NCBI GenBank assembly: GCA_002784145.1
Contig: PFKE01000081.1
Span: 1 to 56,851, forward strand
Source of the DNA: Flavobacteriaceae bacterium CG_4_10_14_3_um_filter_33_47
GTDB lineage: Bacteria > Bacteroidota > Bacteroidia > Flavobacteriales > Flavobacteriaceae
Direction: 5' to 3'
DNA length: 56,851 nt
Position numbers and translations under genes: made by a program. This document shows positions 30,792 through 38,701 of the stretch, piece by piece (the first letter of the stretch is position 1; the number at the start of each line of letters is the position of its first letter). The notes beneath the pieces are model-generated. The model saw only the letters and a program-made list of their open reading frames with translations. It did not search any database and was not told the origin of the DNA.

Positions 30792-31415
30792 ATGAATAAC
30801 AAAGATTATTTAAAAGACATTAGCGACATTAAAAATTTAATGAATAGATCCTCTCGATTTATTTCATTAAGTGGATTATCAGGGATATTAGCTGGTGTTT
30901 ATGCACTCATTGGAGCGTATTTAGCGAATGGCATCATAACTAAAATCCAAATGGAAACTCATCCGATCAAAAGATTTCTGATTGGTTACGATTCTATTGG
31001 AACCTTATTAATTATTGCCTTTACTGTAATTGTATTATCTGTTTTAACAGCTATATACTTAACTTACAGAAAAACTAAAAAACAACATGAGAATATTTGG
31101 GATATATCATCTAAACGACTCATTATAAATTTTTTAATTCCATTATTGACTGGTGGTATATTTTGTATTGTACTTATTGATAAAGAATATTTTGACCTTA
31201 TAGCCTCTTCAACACTTATTTTCTATGGTTTGTCCTTGATAAATGCTTCAAAATATAGTATTGGAGATATTCAATATCTGGGTTTTATTGAAGTAGTTTT
31301 AGGACTTATATGCGCCATGTTTCCTGGTTATGGATTTTGGCTTTGGGTGATTGGTTTTGGAATTATGCATATTATCTATGGTACTTATATGCATTTTAAA
31401 TATGACAAGCAATAA
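30792..31415 (+). CDS. Multi-TM hypothetical protein
   Basis: 207 aa, about six TM-like segments; first gene of a likely operon with a winged-helix regulator. Confidence 0.7.
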   Translation: MNNKDYLKDISDIKNLMNRSSRFISLSGLSGILAGVYALIGAYLANGIITKIQMETHPIKRFLIGYDSIGTLLIIAFTVIVLSVLTAIYLTYRKTKKQHENIWDISSKRLIINFLIPLLTGGIFCIVLIDKEYFDLIASSTLIFYGLSLINASKYSIGDIQYLGFIEVVLGLICAMFPGYGFWLWVIGFGIMHIIYGTYMHFKYDKQ

Positions 31416-31426
31416 CATAAATTATT

Positions 31427-31717
31427 ATGATAACACAAAATAAACGATGGATAGGTATCTTAGGTTCTGCAACACTTATTCTACTCGTCCCATTAATTGC
31501 TATGCAGTTTACCAATGAAGTGAAGTGGGAATTATCAGATTTTATAATAGCAGGCATTCTATTATTTGGAACAGGTTTAATGCTAGAGATGTTTATGAGG
31601 AAAATAAAAAACAAAAAAAACCGAATAGCCCTAATTGTAATACTTGTAGCTTTACTTATATTAACTTGGATTGAACTTGCCGTTGGCATTTTTGGATCTC
31701 CTATAGCCGGAAGCTAA
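31427..31717 (+). CDS. Small membrane protein
   Basis: 96 aa, three TM-like segments; tight spacing to neighbours. Confidence 0.65.
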   Translation: MITQNKRWIGILGSATLILLVPLIAMQFTNEVKWELSDFIIAGILLFGTGLMLEMFMRKIKNKKNRIALIVILVALLILTWIELAVGIFGSPIAGS

Positions 31718-31724
31718 GAAATTA

Positions 31725-32018
31725 ATGAGCATTATTAACAACATAAATAAAGTATTTGACCACAGAATCAGACTGGGTATCATGTCCGTTTTGATGGTGA
31801 ATGAATATGCCGATTTCAAAATGTTAAAAGACCTTCTAAAAGTTACCGATGGTAATTTAGCAAGCCATACCAAAGCCTTAGAATGCGCCAATTACATTAA
31901 AATACAAAAACAATTTATAGGCAGAAAACCAAACACAAGATACAGCACAACAAAACTGGGCGAATTAGAATTTAAAAAACATATCGACGCTCTTGAAAAA
32001 TTAATTAATACACAATAA
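31725..32018 (+). CDS. Winged-helix transcriptional regulator (ArsR/MarR-like, PF13601-type)
   Basis: 'VFDHRIRLGIMSVLMVNEYADFKMLKDLLKVTDGNLASHTKALECANYIKIQKQFIGRKPNTRYSTTKLGELEFKKHI'. Confidence 0.85.
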   Translation: MSIINNINKVFDHRIRLGIMSVLMVNEYADFKMLKDLLKVTDGNLASHTKALECANYIKIQKQFIGRKPNTRYSTTKLGELEFKKHIDALEKLINTQ

Positions 32019-32032
32019 TTTTTTTATTCATT

Positions 32033-32051
32033 TACTTTGCATTACAAAGTA
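32033..32051. promoter_or_regulatory. Palindromic operator copy 2: TACTTTG-N5-CAAAGTA
   Basis: Perfect 7-bp inverted repeat, same spacer length and same 3' flank ctttaaatta as copy 1. Confidence 0.7.
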
Positions 32052-32069
32052 CTTTAAATTAAATAAATC

Positions 32070-33434
32070 ATGGAAAGCAAACACACACTTCAACAAAACA
32101 AATTTGGTAATTGGCTAAAAACATCCATTACCGCAAGAATGCTTATGGTAGGATTTTTAATTTTAATTTTATTAATTCCATTAACATTCATTGAAAGCTT
32201 GATTTTAGAACGCTCTTTTCGCCAAAAAGATGTGGTAAACGAAATCAATCAAAAATGGGGAAATAACGTTTTGATTTATGGGCCCATTCTTAAATTACCC
32301 TATAAAACATACAACGAAATTTCCATCTTTAATGATAAAACTAAAATCTACAGAAAGGAAATTGAGACGACCATAAATTATGCCTATCTATTTCCCGAAG
32401 TACTTGATGCCAAATCAACGGCTGAATCAAAAACCTTGCATCGAGGTAATTTTGAATCGGCAGTATTTACAACCAAAATGAATTTTTCAGGCAACTACAT
32501 TGTTACTGATTTATCTTCAAAAGACATTAAAAATGAAGATATTGTCTGGAATAAAGCGTCCATAATTGTCAACACATCAAACTTAAAAGGCATCAAAAAT
32601 GAAATGCGAATGATGTTGAATGAAAACACCTATAATTTTGAAACCAATTTTAATGAATCATTAAGCCATTTGGACGAATTAGAATCGAGTTTTATTAATG
32701 AAAAGGATCTTCCAATAACCAACTCCGTAAATTTCAAGTTTGATATGACCTTCAATGGCAGCCAACAAATTGAGTTGATTCCTATTGGAAAAACCACGAC
32801 CATGAAGATGGAATCAAACTGGGTAGACCCAAGTTTTATAGGGAATTATTTGCCAAACGATGAAACAAAAGTCATTAGTGCTGATGGTTTTAAAGCAGAC
32901 TGGAAAGTACTGCACATCAACCGGGCATTTTCACAACAATATTTAAACAAAATTCCAAATTTGGACGAATTTGCTTTTGGCACAAAATTTATGGTGATGG
33001 TTGATGAGTATCAAAAAAGTGAACGCTCTGCCAAATATGGCTTTCTGGTCATTGCTTTGACATTTTTAGTGTTCTTTTTAATACAAACCTTGAGCAAAAT
33101 TCATATTCACCCGTTTCAATATTTGATGATTGGATTGGCACTTACTATGTTTTACACTCTTTTGGTCTCCATTTCTGAACATAGCAATTTCTTGAAAGCC
33201 TATTTAATTGCAGGTATTTCGGTGATTGTTCTCATCAGCTTATATTCAAAATCAATCCTCAAAACGTTTAAGTTTCCCCTATTTATTGGCATATCCTTAA
33301 CGGCCCTTTACGCCTTTATTTATATTATTATTCAATTGGAAAATTATGCGCTTTTAGTTGGTAGTATAGGCTTGTTCTTAATTTTAGCTGCTGTGATGTT
33401 TGTTTCTAGAAAAATCGATTGGAACAACGGTTAG
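32070..33434 (+). CDS. creD: CreD-family inner membrane protein
   Basis: 'LLIPLTFIESLILERSFRQKDVVNEINQKWG', 'HPFQYLMIGLALTMFYTLLVSISEH', 'ISVIVLISLYSKSIL'. Confidence 0.9.
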   Translation: MESKHTLQQNKFGNWLKTSITARMLMVGFLILILLIPLTFIESLILERSFRQKDVVNEINQKWGNNVLIYGPILKLPYKTYNEISIFNDKTKIYRKEIETTINYAYLFPEVLDAKSTAESKTLHRGNFESAVFTTKMNFSGNYIVTDLSSKDIKNEDIVWNKASIIVNTSNLKGIKNEMRMMLNENTYNFETNFNESLSHLDELESSFINEKDLPITNSVNFKFDMTFNGSQQIELIPIGKTTTMKMESNWVDPSFIGNYLPNDETKVISADGFKADWKVLHINRAFSQQYLNKIPNLDEFAFGTKFMVMVDEYQKSERSAKYGFLVIALTFLVFFLIQTLSKIHIHPFQYLMIGLALTMFYTLLVSISEHSNFLKAYLIAGISVIVLISLYSKSILKTFKFPLFIGISLTALYAFIYIIIQLENYALLVGSIGLFLILAAVMFVSRKIDWNNG

Positions 33435-33460
33435 TTTTATTGGCTAATTACTTATAAGTG

Positions 33461-33484
33461 TTTCCCTGAATTGCTTCGGGGAAA
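33461..33484 (+). terminator. Hairpin terminator after creD
   Basis: TTTCCCTGAA-ttgc-TTCGGGGAAA (one T-G wobble). Confidence 0.65.
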
Positions 33485-33601
33485 TGCTTTTTCTAAAATC
33501 ATTTAAAAATAAAGAATCCTTGATTTTTTATTTTGCTACTAGCTTTATTCAAAAAATAAAATTAAAAAAGCTAGCAATTTTAGGAAAGAAACAAAATTAA
33601 T

Positions 33602-34816
33602 TTATTCCAATCCATCAACATAATCTTGCAAATAAGCAAACCGTGAGGTCAATTGTCCATTTTCGGTAATCTTTGCACGCGCCAAAACACCATCTTTATC
33701 ATTATTAAAAAATGCTGGCATAACGTGTTGCAAAAACTGATTACCAAAACCTTCACTGGCATCCTTTGGAAGTTCACATGGCAAATTATCAACAGACATT
33801 ACTGCAATGGCGCTTTCGTTTTTATAACCTGTCTCTGCTTCGGTTTGTGGGTCGTAACCATAAAATGGCTCTTCTATGGTTGACGTTCTTAAGGTAGTAG
33901 GAATAGGCCCATTATTAACATCACAACTTATATCTGCAATTACTTTAATTTTAAAATCAGAGGATTTTACAGCTTCCTTCGTAAAAAATTCAGGAGCTCC
34001 ATTGCCATAAAAATGCCCAGCAATATAATAGTTGGTCACCTTAGCAAATCGCATAAAATTTGATTCATAATCCTGCGGATTATTAAAAAAATCAAACATA
34101 TCAATAACCTTTCCATCTTTTCGTTTATTATAATCTAATACATCAATTTTACAATAAACGGGTTCATTAAAAGTTTGATTTAAATAGTCATCTACTGAAA
34201 CCTTTTTTATAGGCACAGCATCCAGAATTTCTTGAGATCCATTGGCAACTTTACCACTTCCTGTAAGAAGTATTTTGATGTTAGGAAAGGTAAGGTTTTG
34301 TAATTGATTGATTAAAGCCTTTTGGTCATGTATGGCTTCGGCTTTTGGTAAATTCCATACATTATATTTTAATCCCCATGCTCTAAAGCCATTATAAGTT
34401 CCCACTATGCCAGCATAACGTCCAAAACCAATTAAACGAAATCCTTTTTCATTCACAATGGTTTCGTGGTCGTACAATACAATATTCTTTTCTAGAACAG
34501 CCTTTAGAAGCTTTCTGTTATAAGGTTGCTTTTTGATGGTATGAGAAAAGAAAAAATATGCTTTATTAGGAATTAAATTTTCAATGGGTACTTCTTTTAC
34601 GCCAATAAACACATCACAATCACTTACGTTATGGGTTACTTTAAATCCTGCTTTGGTGTAATCTTTATTAGAGAACACTCTAATATCACTTGATTCAATT
34701 TTAAATATTGCATCTGGAAATTGTTTTTGTGCTTGAATTAATTTTGATGGCGTTAACACAACACGTCTGTCTGCTGGCGTTTTTCGTTCTTTTATGATTG
34801 TAAATTTGATGCCCAT
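33602..34816 (-). CDS. NAD(P)-dependent oxidoreductase of alanine dehydrogenase/saccharopine dehydrogenase type
   Basis: Likely start MGIKFTIIKERKTPADRRVVLTPSKL; 'LLTGSGKVANGSQEIL'. Confidence 0.75.
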   Translation of the reverse strand: MGIKFTIIKERKTPADRRVVLTPSKLIQAQKQFPDAIFKIESSDIRVFSNKDYTKAGFKVTHNVSDCDVFIGVKEVPIENLIPNKAYFFFSHTIKKQPYNRKLLKAVLEKNIVLYDHETIVNEKGFRLIGFGRYAGIVGTYNGFRAWGLKYNVWNLPKAEAIHDQKALINQLQNLTFPNIKILLTGSGKVANGSQEILDAVPIKKVSVDDYLNQTFNEPVYCKIDVLDYNKRKDGKVIDMFDFFNNPQDYESNFMRFAKVTNYYIAGHFYGNGAPEFFTKEAVKSSDFKIKVIADISCDVNNGPIPTTLRTSTIEEPFYGYDPQTEAETGYKNESAIAVMSVDNLPCELPKDASEGFGNQFLQHVMPAFFNNDKDGVLARAKITENGQLTSRFAYLQDYVDGLE

Positions 34817-34887
34817 ATGGTAATTGATTATTTTAATAACATGCCAAGTTATTAATTGGTATAAATTTTGTGCTAATGTAAAAGGTT

Positions 34888-34920
34888 TTGAATGGTTATA
34901 CAAACTTTTTGATACCTTTG
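34888..34920 (+). promoter_or_regulatory. Candidate promoter for the leader element/tmRNA (TTG-N22-TACCTTTG)
   Basis: TACCTTTG at 34913-34920 fits TAnnTTTG; TTG at 34888-34890. Confidence 0.55.
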
Positions 34921-34925
34921 CAACC

Positions 34926-35029
34926 CGCGTTAAGGATTAAAGCGGCATCCTTTTTTGCAAATAGAAGCAAAAAAGATATAGCGGAAAGCCTGACGCACTT
35001 TTGCCATTAAAACAAAAGTGGGTAACGCG
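34926..35029 (+). ncRNA. Structured RNA element of unassigned family upstream of tmRNA
   Basis: Closing stem CGCGTTA/TAACGCG; internal GGAT/ATCC, TTTTTTGC/GCAAAAAA and CACTTTTG/CAAAAGTG stems, all perfect. Confidence 0.7.
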
Positions 35030-35061
35030 ATGATAAAAATTATTTTTCAATTAATGAGTAT

Positions 35062-35454
35062 GGGGTCGACTGGTTTTGACAGCGAGATTAATTGAATGGT
35101 AAGCACGCCGTGTAATGACTTTGAAACACGTAAAAGGCTAGGTCAAAATTTAAACGGCGAGAATAACTACGCTTTAGCTGCTTAATCTGAATCGAGTAAG
35201 ATAAGCCTCGGCACACAAGGTGTGCAAGCTAAATGTCTCTAGAAAGCCTTGGTTAGCGGCGGTCTGTATAGAGGCATCGTAAAAGTTAACATAGATAGGG
35301 TAGTGCTTTGATGCCCTTTTGAAACTAAAAAAGATAAGTTGTGAGTAGAGTGTTTTTAATCAGCTTACAATCGAAAACCATGAAAAAACTAAACGTGTAG
35401 AAAGCCTTTTTGTTACTTGTTTGGACGAGAGTTCGATTCTCTCCGGCTCCACTA
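35062..35454 (+). ncRNA. ssrA: Transfer-messenger RNA (tmRNA), tag peptide GENNYALAA
   Basis: 5' GGGGTCG pairs with 3' CGGCTCC; T-arm gagagttcgattctctc; tag reading ggcgagaataactacgctttagctgcttaa at 35156-35185. Confidence 0.96.
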
Positions 35455-35490
35455 AAAACCCTTGTATAGCTATATTTTACAAGGGTTTTT
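35454..35490 (+). terminator. Rho-independent terminator of ssrA
   Basis: AAAAACCCTTGTA ... TACAAGGGTTTTT, 13-bp perfect stem. Confidence 0.85.
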
Positions 35491-35758
35491 CTTTTTAGTT
35501 GACTATTTAGTTGACACCAAAACTTAACTGATAGAGACAAGGAATTTCTGTTAAGCTTTAACAAAGCAACTCCTAAATGGAACATTTATAATTTTGAAAA
35601 ATTCCCTAGCTGTCCAATGGAAATTGCAAAATCTTATTAAGATTAAGGCTAGCAATTTAGAAAAGTATAATACTCTTAATTTTTATTTGGAAGAAGTATT
35701 TAAGAAATCGTGAGACTTCCAAAAATCAACAAACATTAGAGTATAACAACCAATATTA

Positions 35759-35935
35759 TTAAAGTTTAGTTACTTGAAATAATTCATTATCTTTTAAAAT
35801 AGAATCTTCAAATTTTGACCTTATAAGCTTTTTTTGAATATATAGGTTGTTTCCAACTTGTTTAATCTGTTTTAATCCTTCTTCTGAAACTATGACAAAC
35901 AAAAAGGGGAAGCCTACAATTAATCTATCAATAAA
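35759..35935 (-). pseudogene. Possible gene remnant (58-codon stretch without a start)
   Basis: Protein-like frame FIDRLIVGFPFLFVIVSEEGLKQIKQVGNNLYIQKKLIRSKFEDSILKDNELFQVTKL* preceded by a stop. Confidence 0.3.
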
Positions 35936-35953
35936 CTAAATAAAAGTATATGA

Positions 35954-35983
35954 TTGAAATTATAAAATTCATTATTATATTTG
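35954..35983 (+). promoter_or_regulatory. Consensus Bacteroidota promoter TTG-N19-TATATTTG
   Basis: TTG 35954-35956, TATATTTG 35976-35983, exactly 19 bp apart. Confidence 0.65.
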
Positions 35984-35988
35984 TGCCA

Positions 35989-36097
35989 ACGAAATTCAAT
36001 TTTCTTACTAAAGAATACAGTAAAGTTTATAACAAATCAAAACTGGTAATTCACAGATTAGTCTTTAAAAAGTTAAGTTTGTATCCTTAACTTTTTT
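35989..36097 (+). ncRNA. Candidate small RNA (~110 nt) between consensus promoter and terminator
   Basis: No listed ORF; ends in AAAAAGTTAAG-N8-CTTAACTTTTTT hairpin (36067-36097). Confidence 0.45.
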
Positions 36098-36117
36098 ATT
36101 TTTGCAGAATTCTTTTT

Positions 36118-36202
36118 GCGCACGTGGCGGAATTGGTAGACGCGCCAGCTTGAGGGGCTGGTATTCGCTTAGAATGTGGAAGTTCGAGTCTTCTCGTGCG
36201 CA
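36118..36202 (+). tRNA. tRNA-Leu (anticodon GAG)
   Basis: Acceptor GCGCACG/CGTGCGC, D-loop ggcggaattggtagacgc, anticodon stem ccagc-ttgaggg-gctgg, T-arm agttcgagtct, long variable arm. Confidence 0.95.
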
Positions 36203-36257
36203 CTTTTCAAATATAAAATCCATGGATGTTTTTTTAAACTGATTATTTTAATTAATA

Positions 36258-36290
36258 TTGTTCAACTTTTTTTTATTAATAATGAACAAT
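36258..36290. promoter_or_regulatory. Inverted repeat and motif overlapping the start of the MerR gene
   Basis: ATTGTTCA (36257-36264) / TGAACAAT (36283-36290); TTGTTCAACTTTTTT matches TTGTTTAGCTTTTTT at 37207-37221. Confidence 0.5.
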
Positions 36291-37190
36291 TTAAGAACTG
36301 AGTTTAGTATCAAAGATTTAGAAAATCTTAGTGGAATAAAAGCTCACACCATTAGAATTTGGGAAAAACGTTATAATTTATTTCAACCTAAAAGAACCGG
36401 GACCAACATTAGATACTATTCAACAGAAAGCCTTCAAAAAATTTTAAATGTTGCTTTTTTAAACAATAACGGTTATAAAATTTCTAAAATTTCAAGGTTA
36501 AACAATCAAGATATTTCTTCTTTGGTTAAAGAGGTTGCAGCAAAAGATCTTTACAAAGACGATCATAGCATAAGTGCCTTAAAACTTGCCATGTTAACAT
36601 TTGATCAGCATTTGTTTTCTAAGACATACAATGAGTTATTGAGCAAAAAAACATTTAAGGAAATCTTTTATGATGCCTTTTTACCCCTTTTAAATGAAAT
36701 TGGCCTCTTGTGGCAAACAGGTACTATAACTCCCGCACATGAGCACTTTATTTCAACTAGAATAAAACAGAAAATACTATTAAACATCGAGAAAACTCAA
36801 GATAAAGAGAAAAATAATTGCAAAAAAACATTTGTGTTTTTTCTTCCAGAAAATGAGATCCATGACATTGGCCTTCTTTTTATTAATTATAAATTGATAA
36901 ACAGAGGTTACGAAACCCTATTTTTAGGACAAAGCATTCCAACGGACAACTTAAAAGATTTATTGAAGTTTTATAACGAAATTATCTTTATTTCGTATTT
37001 TACTGTAAAGCCCGATAAAGAGCATCTCACTAATTACCTTGAAGATTTTTATCAAAAACTTTTAAAAGACAAACCAAATGAACTTTGGATTTTGGGATAT
37101 ATGTTGGAACATTTAGACTATGATAATATTCCAGAGAAAATAATTCCTTTTTTAAGTATTGAAAAATTAGTTAATAAATTACAAAATTAA
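36282..37190 (+). CDS. MerR-family regulator with cobalamin-binding domain (CarH/LitR-like)
   Basis: MerR helix 'FSIKDLENLSGIKAHTIRIWEKRYNLFQPKRTGTNIRYYS'; Wx9EH motif 'WQTGTITPAHEH'; ExHxxG motif 'EIHDIG'; ATG 36282. Confidence 0.85.
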   Translation: MNNLRTEFSIKDLENLSGIKAHTIRIWEKRYNLFQPKRTGTNIRYYSTESLQKILNVAFLNNNGYKISKISRLNNQDISSLVKEVAAKDLYKDDHSISALKLAMLTFDQHLFSKTYNELLSKKTFKEIFYDAFLPLLNEIGLLWQTGTITPAHEHFISTRIKQKILLNIEKTQDKEKNNCKKTFVFFLPENEIHDIGLLFINYKLINRGYETLFLGQSIPTDNLKDLLKFYNEIIFISYFTVKPDKEHLTNYLEDFYQKLLKDKPNELWILGYMLEHLDYDNIPEKIIPFLSIEKLVNKLQN

Positions 37191-37238
37191 GTTAAATATC
37201 ATTATTTTGTTTAGCTTTTTTATACTTTTGTTAAACAT

Positions 37239-38699
37239 ATGAAACTATCAATTATTGGTTCTGGATTTTCGTCATTAGCTGCAGCTTGTTATCTAGCAAA
37301 GAGTGGCTATGAGGTTACTATTTTTGAAAAAAACAAAACCATTGGTGGTCGTGCAAGACAATTGATAAAAGAGGGTTTTACTTTTGACATTGGCCCAACC
37401 TGGTACTGGATGCCAGATGTTTTTGAGCGTTTTTTTTCAGATTTTAATAAGCAACCATCAGATTATTACGCGTTGGAAAAATTAAATCCAGCCTACAGCG
37501 TTTATTTTGGCGTTAATGATTACATCACCATTGAAGATACCCTAGAGAAAATTATTTTGGCTTTTGAGAAAGAAGAAAAAGGTTCTTCTGTAAAGCTCAA
37601 AAAATTTATAAACAATGCCAAAAACAATTATGATATTGCTATTAAAGATCTGGTTTACAATCCCGGCGTTTCTCCTTTAGAATTAATAACATTTCAAACA
37701 GCAAAAAAAATAAATCAATTCTTCAGCAACATTAAAAGAGATGTTAGAAAAGAATTTAAAAATGATAGACTGGTAAAAATTCTAGAATTTCCTGTGCTGT
37801 TTTTAGGCGCCAAACCAAGTGATACACCTTCTTTTTATAGTTTTATGAATTATGCCGATTTTGGTCTTGGAACCTTTCATCCAAAAAAAGGCATGTATCA
37901 AGTTATCTTGGCCATAGAATCTTTAGCTAAAGAACTTGGTGTTAAAATAAAAACCGAGAGTCCAATTGAAAAAATAATGGTTGAAAACGGTCAAGCTAAA
38001 GGAATTGTTTCAAATGGAAAAACCTACTTGAGCGATGTGGTTTTAAGCGGAGCCGATTATCATCATACTGAAACCTTATTAGACAAACCATACAGACAAT
38101 ACTCAGAAAATTATTGGAGTAAAAAAACATTCGCTCCTTCTTCTCTCCTGTTTTATGTAGGTTTTGATAAAAAATTGATAAATGTAAATCACCACACACT
38201 TTTTTTTGATGTGGATTTTGATAAACACGCTGAAGCCATTTATGATACTGCAAAATGGCCTGAAAACCCTTTATTTTATGCTAGTTTTCCTAGCAAAACA
38301 GATATGAATTCTGCGCCAGAAGGTAAAGAAGCTGGTATTTTTTTAATTCCACTCGCTCCTGGATTAGAAGACACACCTGTATTAAGAGATATTTATTTTG
38401 AAAAAATAATGACACGTTTTGAAAGATTAACATCTCAAAACATAAAAAAGCATATCATATTTAGGGAGTCATTTTGTGTTAATGATTTTGTAAATGATTA
38501 CAATTCGTATAAAGGCAATGCTTATGGAATGGCAAACACGTTAACACAAACAGCATTCTTAAGACCTAAATTAAAAAGCAAAAAAATTAAAAATTTATTT
38601 TTTACGGGTCAATTAACGGTTCCAGGACCAGGCGTTCCTCCGGCTTTGATTTCAGGCAAACTAGTGTCAGAATTAATAACCAAACATCACCTTATATAA
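37239..38699 (+). CDS. crtI: Phytoene desaturase (CrtI-type)
   Basis: 'SIIGSGFSSLAAACYLAKSGYEVTIFEKN.TIGGRARQL', C-terminal 'LFFTGQLTVPGPGVPPALISGKLVSE'. Confidence 0.93.
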   Translation: MKLSIIGSGFSSLAAACYLAKSGYEVTIFEKNKTIGGRARQLIKEGFTFDIGPTWYWMPDVFERFFSDFNKQPSDYYALEKLNPAYSVYFGVNDYITIEDTLEKIILAFEKEEKGSSVKLKKFINNAKNNYDIAIKDLVYNPGVSPLELITFQTAKKINQFFSNIKRDVRKEFKNDRLVKILEFPVLFLGAKPSDTPSFYSFMNYADFGLGTFHPKKGMYQVILAIESLAKELGVKIKTESPIEKIMVENGQAKGIVSNGKTYLSDVVLSGADYHHTETLLDKPYRQYSENYWSKKTFAPSSLLFYVGFDKKLINVNHHTLFFDVDFDKHAEAIYDTAKWPENPLFYASFPSKTDMNSAPEGKEAGIFLIPLAPGLEDTPVLRDIYFEKIMTRFERLTSQNIKKHIIFRESFCVNDFVNDYNSYKGNAYGMANTLTQTAFLRPKLKSKKIKNLFFTGQLTVPGPGVPPALISGKLVSELITKHHLI

Positions 38700-38701
38700 A
38701 C

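Noticed and set aside
35325-35585. 86-aa minus-strand ORF containing 'SGAGENRTLVQTSNKKAF'
   Set aside because: Antisense to the 3' part of tmRNA and its terminator; the peptide is the reverse complement of the tmRNA T-arm, a common spurious annotation
36118-36202. tRNA-Leu as an occupied integration site
   Set aside because: No integrase or repeat of the tRNA 3' end seen downstream; the next gene is a normal MerR regulator
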